A stretch of 64,000 nt of DNA from Dacryopinax spathularia (lineage: Eukaryota > Basidiomycota > Dacrymycetes > Dacrymycetales > Dacrymycetaceae): positions 372,001 to 436,000 of the forward strand of contig JBBPFI010000011.1 in the NCBI GenBank assembly GCA_037974965.1, in the 5' to 3' direction. Shown here piece by piece: positions 55,001 to 64,000 of the stretch (positions are counted from its first letter, which is position 1; every line of letters starts with the position of its first letter). The notes beneath the pieces were generated by a model that was not told the origin of the DNA, ran no database searches, and saw only the letters and a list, made by a program, of their open reading frames with translations. A program made the position numbers and the translations under genes.

Positions 55001-56307
55001 TGAGGATCAATTCCCTGCGGGGCATACGCCCCGGGTATATTATTCTGGCGAGGACCAGGTCGGACGAAATCGAATAAACGGGAATCATACCCAGCTAAGA
55101 CGGCGCCAGGTTGAGCAGGAGGGGGAAAGGTGAGATCGTGCCTAGCCAAGCGGGATCGGATGTCGACGTCGAAGTGATCCCAGTTGCTAGTACGCGGATC
55201 AAGATCAAATACATGCAAAAGGCCAAGAGGCTCAAAACGTTCACACAGCATAGTGAGACCGTCCGTACCAAGACCTGAATATGGTTGTGGTCCTTGCGCA
55301 TCTCGCAAAGGAAATATGGGCTCGACCCCACCAAGCTAGGGAGTAGTCAGCATCCCTTCAAAACAACTGATATATACGACGCACCGGACAAGGTAAGACC
55401 ACAACACAGAATAGGTTGCGACGGGACATCCCAATCGCACTCGTGACCATTGTGCCTGCGCCTTGCGTTTCGCCAGCGACTACGTGTATGCCAGATTGCT
55501 GACCGTCAGGTTGAACGACATTGCCAAAGCCCACGGAGGTACTGCTCGCCGCCATAGATGATCTGTTGCGACGCCGACGTGATCCACTAATTGGTGGGTG
55601 TCGCGCGGAGGCAGCCATCCGACTGTCATTTGCATTGGAGAGCTCGGTGCCTTCCAGGCGCTGAGCGAAGGTGACGGGCTGGAGTGGAATGCCATGGAGA
55701 CGGCGTAGCAGTGGTGCTGGTCGGAATGAAGGCTGTACCACCGCGGGCCGGCAATGCGCAACCTGCCTCGTACTGGAGTCGCCCGCTGCATCCTGCACGC
55801 CGCCTGGGTCTCCACATGTAGACGTCAAAACGTCCACCCTGTGTGACCCGGGACTGCTTCCATGATTAGGCACACGGGGACGACATGTCTGAAGGACATG
55901 GGAAGCAACAGGTGATAAAGGGCCGCAACTGTGAAGGATGTACGCCATCCGACATGTCGTTCCGTCACTTCGTATGTTCTGGCACTCGGTATGTTCGGCC
56001 GACCACGTCAGCGACAGCTGAAAGGTCGTTAGCAAAGAGCATGATAGAGTGAAGGCAGCTGGCGTACGTTAAAAAAGTATTTGCAGCCAGTGGCCGGACA
56101 TGCAAGCCGAAGTGGAAGCGGGAAGTGGTGCCGGTTCAGTGGACATCCGCATCGACAAACGGTAGTAGGAAGAAAGTCGTCCGGTTCGGGATATGTCTGT
56201 GAAGTGTGAGAGCAAGCCGATTCAAATGTAAGATGACGCACGAAGTATGTGAAACGAGAGCATAGGCAATCCAGACATTGAAGAGGGCCTCTGGGTGAAA
56301 ACGTCAT
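52052..56307 (-). CDS. Gene M: large protein with N-terminal Cys clusters and HECT-like C-terminus (tentative)
   Basis: Coding blocks on the minus strand: about 56260-56060 (TVCRCGCPLNRHHF and LACPATGCKYFF, zinc-like), about 56010-55480 (further Cys and basic residues), about 55300-54920 (GLLHVFDLDPRTSNWDHFDV), 54515-54305 and 54284-53835 (disordered, Ser/Pro-rich), about 53850-53490, 53470-52985, 52920-52750, 52680-52330 and 52270-52052. The last five blocks (FWRGIGMLAALWILFSG, DFEQMKSFSKGFEFFPRLND, then HIRCQAFNTV near the end) have the order and spacing reminiscent of a HECT ubiquitin-ligase lobe, but the catalytic pattern is not clear. It may be one gene of about 1,200 aa or two. Joins not fixed. 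Confidence 0.4.
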
Positions 56308-56312
56308 GACGC
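56303..56312. promoter_or_regulatory. CGTCATGACG palindrome at the 5' side of gene M
   Basis: Rightmost exact copy in the element, at or just upstream of the first recognisable M exon. 56313-57039 up to the right end contains short open frames only; I cannot support a gene there. Confidence 0.5.
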
Positions 56313-57039
56313 AAGGCGATGCTCAATTGGTTGAGGTGCTTCGGGTAATGGGTGGATAGGAACTGATTGGAAGAGCCAATAGTAATCGATAAGGGATAAA
56401 CAGTAACGAATGGTGCAGCCAAACTGGGGAACGAGCGGAAGGATGGAATGAGTAACGCGAAAAAGGCGAGCAGCTGTCGACGAACTCTTTCCAGACCGAA
56501 GGAGAAGAGCAAATGCGCCGAACAACGACGTGGAAAAGATCGCTCCGCTCCGTCCAATATGTCCTTCCAAAAGTCCACGATCAATCCTGTTTTTAGCGAA
56601 AGGGGGAGCTTCCGGTCAAGTGATGGAAAGCCGGTTGATCCGCACTCGGCAGAAGCCGATCAAAGATGATCTGCTCGTGAATGATGGCCTGGCCGAGTTC
56701 ATCCAGGGTGAAGCCCAAGTGCGCGCCATCTTGCAAGCTACTGGAGAAATGGGACCAGACTTGGGAAGAACGCGAGCGAGTGCAGGGGGAATGGGGACGG
56801 GTTGACGATCTGAGGTGACCGTACCAGTACAGGCTTGTCAGGCAGAATGGAAGGGAGTGCTCAGGGAAGCAGTATACACCAAGGTACGTCATTCGGGTGG
56901 GGAGGTTCAGGGAGTGGAGGGGGCGTGTACCCCGGCGGACGCGAATGCACGCGGAAGGGATTTATTGCTCCCGGAGTACAGTGAATGCTCGGAGAATGGG
57001 GGGGCGGACGAGCGCGTGTGGTACAGGTTCTCAGGGCTA

Positions 57040-57073
57040 GGGACGGGTATTTTGTCCCATAAATCACCTCATA
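57040..57073. repeat. Right terminal inverted repeat of the giant element
   Basis: 57050-57073 read on the minus strand gives TATGAGGTGATTTATGGGAC and AAAA, matching 18130-18153 with one mismatch. GGGAC at 57040-57044 corresponds to the inner GTCCC of the left end. Confidence 0.85.
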
Positions 57074-57080
57074 CAGGCGC
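57074..57080. repeat. Right 7-bp target-site duplication (CAGGCGC)
   Basis: Same 7 bases and orientation as 18123-18129; directly abuts the right inverted repeat. Host sequence resumes here, 288 bp before the crtI start codon. Confidence 0.8.
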
Positions 57081-57111
57081 GCGAGACCGATCGGGCCCTG
57101 CCTGAGCGCAA

Positions 57112-57127
57112 GGATCGGCGATCCCCA
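57112..57127. promoter_or_regulatory. Shared 16-mer upstream of crtI
   Basis: GGATCGGCGATCCCCA, identical to 15238-15253 upstream of crtYB. It lies 39 bp outside the right end of the giant element, so it stayed with crtI. Further GATC sites nearby are CCGATCGGG (57088) and GCGATCCCCAC (57158). Confidence 0.45.
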
Positions 57128-57367
57128 CGTCCCCTCATTCTTTCACCTTCAGATCTGGGCAGTCGCGATCCCCACCAGGACAAGCTCGTCGATTCTGACT
57201 TTTGGGTATGTGCATACCAAGCTGGTCAGGCACGCGTGAGCCAGACAAAGATGGGTGCATATATGCATCGTTTTTCTCTGGGCATCCTTCCCCTCCTGCT
57301 CGCTCCCCGCCCTCCTCCTCCCGTCCTCCCCTCGTAGAGAAACAAAAGAGCTTGCCAACCTTGAACG

Positions 57368-59713
57368 ATGAAGCCCACCGACACCCGTGGCACCCACAAG
57401 CCTCGCGCGATCATAGTTGGCGCTGGGGTTGGAGGGTGCGCGACTGCTGCTCGGCTTGCTAGGGCGGGGTTTGAGGTGCTCGTGTTGGAGAAGAATGGGT
57501 ATACGGGTGGGAGGTGTTCGTTAGTCTTTGATGGGGAATACGTGCGTCTTTCTTTTCTCTCTTACTTGTCTCCTCCTTCGCCTGCTCTCTCGCCTAGCTC
57601 CCTAGCTGGCTTCGGCCGAGGAGGGGTGACGTCGGTGGCAGGGAGAGAGGTCGAGGTATATTGTTGAGGACTTGTGGCTGATGAGAGAGACAGAGATTCG
57701 ACCGCGGCCCTTCACTTCTCCTCCTGCCCCATTTCTTCCACACGACCTTCCGTGACCTGGGCACCTCGCTAGAAGCCGAGGGCGTGACGCTCCTCAAGTG
57801 CGAGCCGAACTATGTCGTGCATTATGCCGATGGCGAGCGGGTGGAGCTGAGCACGGACTTGACGAGGATGAAAGAGGAGGTCGAGAAGTGGGAAGGGAAG
57901 GAGGGGTTCGAGAGGTTCGTACTTCCCTCCTTATCAGTCTTCCTAGCACCTGCGCGTGCTGGCCTGCGAGCTGGAACGTTAGGGATGGGAGTTGAGAGCG
58001 GGGCTGACGCATACATCCAGGTATTTGGGCTTTCTGGCCGAGGCGCATAGACATTACGAGCTCTCGGTGAAACATGTTCTCAACTTGAACTTCACCTCCC
58101 TGCTGTCGATGTGTCGGCCCGCGTTCCTGCGTACGGTATTCCAGATGCATCCCTTTCACACTATCGTGAGTCCTTCGCCTTGGCCCGAAAGGGAAGGTAG
58201 ACTGATGATCGGGGCAGTACGACCGTGCCCGCAAGTATTTTGCGACTGAGCGGCTCCGTCGGCTGTTCACGTTCGCTTCGATGTACATGGGTGTACGTCC
58301 CTCCTCCTGTTTGACTGAAGCTAGAGCTAAGCAGGACGACAGATGAGCCCCTTCGAAGCCCCCGGCACCTACTCCCTCCTCCAATACACCGAGCTAGCCG
58401 AAGGGATCTGGTACCCCATCGGCGGGTTCCACCGGGTCGTCGAAGCGCTCGTCAGCGTCGCCGAGCGGCACGGTGCGAAATTCCGGCTCTCCACGCCCGT
58501 AGCCCGCGTCATCCTCTCCCGTGACGGCACCCGCGCAACAGGGGTGGTCACTTCCTCCGGGGAAGAGTTGCGCGCGGACGTAGTGGTGATCAACGCCGAC
58601 CTTGTCTGGGCGTATCAGAACCTCCTGCCCTCTACGCCCTACACGACGAAATTGGCGACCAGGAAGGCCTCGTGTAGCAGCATAAGCTTTTACTGGTCTC
58701 TAGACCGCAAGGCCGACAAACTGCAGACGCACAACGTCTTCCTCGCTGACGACTTTAAGGAGTCGTTCGACGAGATATTCAAGGACAACACACTGCCTAG
58801 CGAACCGTCGTTCTATATCCACGTGCCCTCGCGGCTCGATTCCACCGCCGCACCGGAGGGGAAAGACGGGCTGGTCGTGCTAGTCCCGACGGGGCACATT
58901 ATCGAGCCCCCAACCACTAAACGCAAATCTCTCTTGGGTGTGGTGAAAGGTCTGCTGGACATCTCCAACGGCACGTGGAAGGAGGAAGAACAGGACTTTG
59001 ACGAGATGGTGGACCGTGCTCGGACGGAGGTCCAGAGGAGGTTGAAGGCGCTGGATCCGAGTATGGAAGAGTTTGAGAAATGGATCATGAATGAGCAGAT
59101 TAGCACTCCTCTTACTTGTACGTCCCTCCCTCCCCCCTCCCTCGCCCACTCTGCCTCCCTCCCTCTTTACCTCGCTCGAGCAAGCTCGGTCACTGACGAA
59201 ACCGTTGTGGCAATAGGGAGGGAGATGTACAACCTCGACCGCGGTGCCATCCTCGGCATAGCACACGACTTCTTCAACGTCCTCTCCTTCCGTCCCCGCA
59301 CAAAACACTCCTCAATCAAAGGGTGCTTTTTCGTCGGCGCGAGCACTCACCCCGGCACTGGAGTGCCCATAGTCCTCGCAGGGGCTAAGCTCACCGCTAC
59401 CCAGATATTGGAGGATATGGGCTTGAGTGTTCCTTGGGCGCCGGAGATCACGAGCAAGGGGAAGAGGACGAAGAACGGTTTTGACGTACCGCAGAAGCTG
59501 AAGGGTCGGTGGGACGTTATGGATGTCCTCCAGCTGTTTTCGCTCGTGCTGTTCGCGGTCCTGGCGTTTCAGTACGTCGCTGGGCTGGACCATGTGCAGG
59601 AGGCGACCCAATGGGCGAGGACCTATTATCCCCATGCTCTCGTTGGAGCGGAGAAGGAGAACGGGACGGTGCTGGATCGTTTGGTGGCGGGCGTTTTCAC
59701 TACTAGGGCTTAG
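57368..59713 (+). CDS. crtI: Phytoene desaturase
   Basis: Exons 57368-57541, 57694-57914, 58021-58165, 58218-58292, 58343-59117 and 59217-59713; introns 152, 106, 52, 50 and 99 bp; 628 aa. The N-terminal FAD-binding motif is AIIVGAGVGGCATAARLARA followed by GYTGGRCS. RFDRGPSLLLLP, YMGMSPFEAPGTYSLLQYTE, GIWYPIGGFHRVVEAL and PLTWREMYNLDRGA are CrtI landmarks, and GASTHPGTGVPIVLAGAK is the C-terminal FAD motif. A membrane anchor (LFSLVLFAVLAFQYVAGLD) lies near residue 575. It desaturates phytoene stepwise to lycopene or 3,4-didehydrolycopene. The product of crtYB is its substrate. The giant element now ends 295 bp before its start codon. Confidence 0.96.
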
Positions 59714-59897
59714 GGATATCGGGCATGCATTAGAACGTGCGATTAGAATTGTACATATGATGAGAATGACGATTTGCGATGCACACCACTCCCCCAACAC
59801 CCAGTCCTCGATGATTGTTCTTCAAATCCCTCCTGCCTGCAAGGCTCACACCTCTCGCCCACTGGCCACACACATGGGACACTAGGAGCACCCGCTC
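59714..59897. other. Convergent 3' space, crtI and snurportin
   Basis: 184 bp between two stop codons facing each other. No gene. Confidence 0.6.
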
Positions 59898-61450
59898 TTA
59901 GCCCTCCTCCATCGTAACCTCATACCCATTAGCCACCCCCGCCTGTGCCGCCCTAGCCCTCAACAGCCTATCAGACGCGTCAACCAACTCCCTCGCATGT
60001 CTTATCCGGACACACCTCTCAAACACGTCCAGTCTGCTCTCTGCTTCCCCTTCCAGAGGGGCGTTCGGCACCCAGCACGCTAGGGGGGTGGGGCCGCTCT
60101 GGTACGTGGCGGCTTTGAGGTAGAGGAGGAGGCCGTCGCTTGCGCAGTGGGTTTCTCTTGGTCCTTGGAGTTGTCCTTGGGTGGGGAAGGTGCCGAATGG
60201 TGTTGTTGTTGTTGGGGAAGTAGTGGTGGTGGAGGAGGAGGAGCCGGGGAGAGCACGGCCGTACTCGTCGACAGGCATCGTATCCCTCACCGCCCCCGGA
60301 CTCGGCAGCGGCGCAAGGAGGGGGATCATCCGTCCCACCTTCGCGGGCGGCAACACATTCATCAACAACACCGCCGGCGTCAGCGGGGGCGGGAAGAACG
60401 GGACAGGCTGCAAGATATAAGGCTGCTTGAACGGCGGCTGTGTTGGCGGTGGCATGAGCGGTAATTCGGCGCAGCGTTGCGCGAGGAACCAGAATCTGAA
60501 CTCTGCTTCGCAGGTCGAGAGATCTTGTGAGCGCCAGCGCATTACGTCTAACACGTGCAGGAGACCCGTGTCTTGCCATTTGGAGTCGAGGATACAGTCG
60601 AGGATCGTGTCTGGCGGGAGGGGGGAGGGGTAGCGGAGGAAGAGGTGGCCGGAGAGTCGGGAATGGAGGGCTGTTACCACTGCTCTTTCTGTCAGCCTCT
60701 ACCCAACACACCACAGCAGCAGAGGAAGTAAGGGGAAAGAAGTAGAGACGCACCAGCACCGTTATCCAAAGCATACGTGACGGCCATACACCTCTTCCCG
60801 ACCGGTACAGGCGCCAGAGCGACCCACCCGGTCTCCAGATCCTCGGGCAAGCCATCCTCCCCCATAACGACTTCCGCCTGCACGCCGCCCATCCCGTTAC
60901 TCCCCTCCAACACGACCTCCCGATCCACCTCCATCCTCGGTGCTCCACTGCCGCCCAGCTCGAGGATCTCGGCGTACATGAGCCTGTTCGCCCATCTCAG
61001 CTCCGATTTCCGCGGTTTGGGCTGTCTCTTCGGCCCGAAGGGCGAGTGGGTATGAGTGGGGGAAGTGGCGAGCGCGGAAGAGTCGGGGAAGAAGACTCCT
61101 GAGGAGGAAGAGCCGCCAGGGGGTGAGAAAGGCGGGTCGGTAGAGGGGAAGAACTGGACTGGGCTCGAGGGAGAGGGCGGGGAACCGTCCGAGTCGGGTG
61201 TGAGAGGTGCTAGGGCAGCGAAATAGGTCTGTTGACGAGCTTGGGCAATCAGTTTCTCGCGTCGCTGTGGATGCCATTCATCAGGTTTACTGACTCTGGC
61301 TGGCGCTGATACTTGGAGGAGAGGGGGACGTACCTTCTGCTGCTGCTCGAGCGCTGCGAGCCTCCGTGCTTCCTGCACGTCGCCAGGCCGTGCAAGCGGG
61401 GGGAGCTTGAAGCTCGCCCTCCGGTTATTCGGGTCTTTGTGGCTGCTCAT
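59898..61450 (-). CDS. Snurportin-1-like m3G-cap import adaptor
   Basis: Exons (minus) 61450-60754 and 60679-59898 (74-bp intron), 492 aa. Residues 1-75 are rich in Arg and Lys (NNRRASFKLPPL, QRREKLIAQARQ), the place of the importin-beta-binding region. The cap-binding core runs from about 210: TGWVALAPVPVGKRCMAVTY, then SGHLFLRYPSPLPPDTILDC, LLHVLDVMRWRSQDLS and CEAEFRFWFLAQR, in the snurportin order (VGKR, ILDCI, YYVLDVMCW, CETEFR). It would carry assembled U snRNPs into the nucleus. An intron at 61333 (GTACGT) was considered and rejected because no acceptor keeps frame. A Ser/Thr-rich insertion near residue 390 is unusual. Host housekeeping gene. Confidence 0.85.
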
Positions 61451-61870
61451 CCTCCGACCTTGGTTCTCTTCTCACAGCACTTCGAAGACCAGATATTGCT
61501 ATAGTTCAGCTAAGGAGTATGTAGTATGGTCGTTGAGAGTAGAGTACGGTAGCCGCCTTATGTCCTTGGCTGGACCGTGAGGCGGGACCTTTAATCACGG
61601 GCTCTGCGGAGATGCGGAGACGGAGATGCGGAGATACGCCGAGCAGAAGATGGGAGGCTGGTGAGGCTGGCATGAGAGTCTTGGCGGCGGATCCCTGATC
61701 GCTGGCATGATGCTGGCAGCTGGGCGCTACAGTAAGGTAGCAGGAAGGTCAAATAATAAACAGATTGGTAGCAATAGTTTTTCTCATTAGCAAGATATGT
61801 ACCGATTCCCAGTATTACCCGTCCGCCCGCGCATACACGAACGAAGCTCTTCCGCATTCTTCCCAACTTC
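61451..61870. other. Intergenic space, snurportin to permease
   Basis: Upstream region of the snurportin gene and 3' region of the permease. CGGAGATGCGGAGA-type short direct repeats occur at about 61605-61635. No gene. Confidence 0.5.
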
Positions 61871-63989
61871 TCACCAAATATACCTAAAAGCCGGATGATC
61901 ATCCCCCAGCTCCATAACCTGATGCGGCTGCAACCCCTCCAGCCCAAACCTTTTCAACAGCACCGGGTCGCCCGCCCTAAGCGGCGAGCACTCGCTCCCG
62001 TCCGGGCTGGGCACGCCCCATTTCGCGTCCCTAGCTTTGTTCGCACGGTAATTGTGGATCGAGATGATCGCGGCGCAGATGATGGCCATTGCGCTGAATG
62101 CGAGGGCTATCGCGTGACCTTCTATGTAGCGGGGGCCGGTGGAGGCGGGGTAGACGTTCGAGGCGACGAGGCCGCCGGAGTTGCCGATTGTGAAGAAGAA
62201 ACCCATGGCCGCGGCGCGTTTGTACTGTAAACTCCGGAATCAGCACATCTTGCTCAAAGCCGAAGCGAACAAAATGGCGTGGAATGGTTGAAGAAAGCGA
62301 GGACGTACAGTAGGCCCAACATTATTCCCAATAAACGTGATACAGCTCGCAATACACGGCGAGTCCCCCGCAACAGCCAAGAACAGCGCGAAATACTTGA
62401 CGCCAATGCTCACATCGCACAACAGGATGATATAAGCCACAATGACGATCGTCATCCAGACGATTATGAATGGCCCGCGGACGAGGACGCGGTCCGAGTA
62501 ATAGGCTGTGAGGAGGGTGGTGAGGAAGCCGACGACGTACGGCGGGATCGTCATTAGCTGCATATGCGCATGTATGCGTCAGATTGTGTGCATATAAGGT
62601 GGGGGAAAGGGCTCACGTTGGCGTTAGCATTGGAGAAGCCGAGACCGGTGATGATTGCTGGTGTGAACAAGGCGAGCGAGTAGAAGGGCTCCGCGATACC
62701 GATGTACATCCTACCGTCTTGGATCAGTTTTCCTCTCAGATTGTGGAGTAAAAAAATCGCGACCCACAAAGCATACACGTAAGTCTTCCAATCCGTAAAC
62801 GCGTCCTTCACCTGCTTCCACGAAAACATAAGCTGCGCATTGGTGACTCCCTGGCTGCTGCTAAGCCTATGCAACCATCTCGCCCGATCATGCGGCGAGA
62901 GAAGCTTAGAGTCGTCCGGGAAATCCTGGACGAGCCAGAAAGCGGGTACGGCGCATATGAATGTGAGCAGGCCTTCGAGGATGAAGATCCATGCCCAGCC
63001 GCCTTTCCCGCCTATGCCGTCCATGTGCCTTATGCCGAAAGCGAGGAGTCCTCCCCATGCACCAGCGAGGGTTGCGCCCGCGAAGAAGATCGAGATGCGC
63101 ATACTACCAACAAAGGTCATCAGTACTCGCTCAACCTCGCTGGTAGAAAGGACGGCACAAAAACGCACTTTTGCTCCTCGCGCGTATACCACGTCGTTAG
63201 CATGTAGTTGATCCCCGGGAACAAACCCCCCTCTGCAAGACCCAAGAAGAACCTCGCCGCCTCCAAACCCGCCGCGTTGTGGACAAGGCCCATACAGACC
63301 ATGATGATGCTCCAGCAGATCATGATCAGGAAGATCCATCGGTGGGGCTGGAGCCGCTTGAGCAGGAGGTTGGAGGGCACTTCGACTGCTACGTATGATC
63401 TGTGCGCATATATGCTGTTACTTTAGGGTATATGGACGCAGGGGGGATGGGGGCGTACACGAAGAAAACGGAGAGGGCGATCGCGTACTCGTTCCCCACC
63501 AAGTGGAGATCCGTGTTCAGGCCTGCTGTGGCCGCCTGGCCGATATTGACGCGATCTACGCGCAACGCACACTTCGATCAGCCTCTCTGCTCGACCTCCA
63601 GCCGAGCGGTACGCACCCAAGAAACTCAGCAGATAGAGCAACGACACATACGGCACGATAGCCCAGTCGATCTTCCACCTCAGCCGCTTCACCTCCTCGT
63701 CCGTCAACGCCAGCGCGTCCTCATGCACGCCTCTCCCAACAGTGGAAAGGAGGAGCTTGTCATCACCGTGCACAGCGGCCATCATAGCCGTATCGGCTTC
63801 CACATCATATGCCTGCTCGAGCGAGCCGCCTTCCGGCTTCTCATGGTATGAGTCGGCGGCGGTTGCTGTGTCGTTTGCTGGAGCCGATGTTGGTGCATTG
63901 GTTGTAGGGGCAGAGGTGGGTGCGGCGGAGGACTGGACAGTGTGTGGTGCAAGGCCCGTTTCGGGCACTGCAGCGGGAGGAGCGGCCAT
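61871..63989 (-). CDS. MFS permease, allantoate/nicotinate (DAL5/TNA1) type
   Basis: Exons (minus) 63989-63617, 63555-63459, 63399-63169, 63103-62768, 62710-62617, 62557-62309 and 62224-61871; introns 57-84 bp; 577 aa. The tail to ~95 is Ala/Pro/Thr-rich. LLYLLSFL-DRVNIGQA crosses intron 1, as in the anion:cation symporter family. VSYVAVEVPSNLLLKRL, FFLGLAEGGLFPGINYMLT and AGAWGGLLAFGI are typical of fungal allantoate-permease homologues. GIAEPFYSLALFTPAI opens the second half. The intron 62711-62767 is a multiple of three and was accepted because removing it restores family spacing (YAL-MYIGIAEP). It probably takes up an organic anion with protons; substrate not predictable. The start lies 11 bp from the window edge. 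Confidence 0.9.
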
Positions 63990-64000
63990 CCTTTCTTGCT

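Larger units (their letters stand above)
18130..57073. mobile_element. Giant DNA transposon, 38.9 kb, about 13 genes
   Basis: The outermost 24 bases at 18130-18153 and, inverted, at 57050-57073 match at 23 of 24 positions (TATGAGGTGAT[A/T]TATGGGACAAAA); a short further GTCCC match lies inside. CAGGCGC directly flanks both ends. The interior has its own gene set (K, JA, JB, A, JC, integrase, F, E, B, N, L, P with helicase, M), its own palindrome CGTCATGACG and three AAATC(A/G)GACA arrays. None of these is present outside. The only transposition-type enzyme seen is the DDE integrase at 32591-34108. No reverse transcriptase, protein-primed polymerase, packaging ATPase or capsid gene is visible, so this is not a typical LTR element or Polinton. 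The near-identical ends suggest a fairly recent insertion. I know no named superfamily with this combination. Confidence 0.85.

Noticed and set aside
18130-57073. LTR retrotransposon, Polinton or Helitron identity for the island
   Set aside because: No reverse transcriptase, gag, protease, polymerase B, packaging ATPase, capsid or HUH nuclease was found; ends are inverted, not direct long repeats; integrase and helicase alone do not support these classes.
61261-61333. Intron in the snurportin gene at a GTACGT site
   Set aside because: Every nearby AG leads to a stop or wrong frame, while the unspliced frame reads straight through with plausible protein.
1-64000. tRNA or rRNA genes
   Set aside because: I looked for T-loop-like GTTCGA(A/T) motifs with pairing arms and for conserved rRNA stretches and found none convincing; a covariance-model scan would be needed to exclude them fully.

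Overview
The window is nuclear DNA of a filamentous or yeast-like basidiomycete that makes carotenoids. The genes are split by many short introns (mostly 45-75 bp) with GTACGT, GTGCGT or GTGAGT donors and CTNAY-type branch sites. The two classical fungal carotenoid genes are present: crtYB (phytoene synthase/lycopene cyclase, 11987-14771, minus) and crtI (phytoene desaturase, 57368-59713, plus). Donor style and the red-yeast type enzymes suggest Pucciniomycotina or a related pigmented lineage, but I cannot place the species.

Layout. 1-1400 holds a gene fragment, a 35/36-bp minisatellite and a cluster of eight CGGACGTCCG palindromes. 1907-18129 is a GC-rich host segment: secreted type-B carboxylesterase, small secreted six-cysteine protein, DHA1-type MFS exporter, a large single-pass membrane protein with a disordered tail, crtYB, an 841-bp MITE-like element and a conserved fungal membrane protein. 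57112-63989 is host sequence again: crtI, a snurportin-like import adaptor and an allantoate-permease-type MFS transporter.

Between the two host segments lies the main discovery, 18130-57073 (38,944 bp). It is bounded by a 24-bp terminal inverted repeat (23 of 24 identical, starting TATGAGG) flanked on both sides by the same direct 7-mer CAGGCGC. This is the signature of a single giant transposon insertion, about 295 bp upstream of the crtI start codon. The element is less GC-rich than its flanks. It carries about 13 intron-containing genes: a standalone DDE integrase, a PIF1-type helicase, a protein with the RNase H1 N-terminal (viroplasmin-like) domain, three paralogues of a JmjC-like family, two paralogues of an unnamed Cys-rich family, and several orphan proteins. 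I see no reverse transcriptase, gag, DNA polymerase B or capsid gene.

Two sequence signals tie the element together. The palindrome CGTCATGACG occurs nine times, mostly in intergenic spaces, and nowhere else in the window. A short core, AAATC(A/G)GACA, builds three separate tandem arrays. Both look like cis-signals of the element itself. In the host part, a shared 16-mer GGATCGGCGATCCCCA lies upstream of both crtYB and crtI and may be a common regulatory site. Exon joins were deduced by eye from frame, splice signals and family expectation. They are firm for crtYB, crtI, the two MFS genes, the esterase, snurportin, gene F, JA-JC and gene B, and less firm for genes A, E, L and M.
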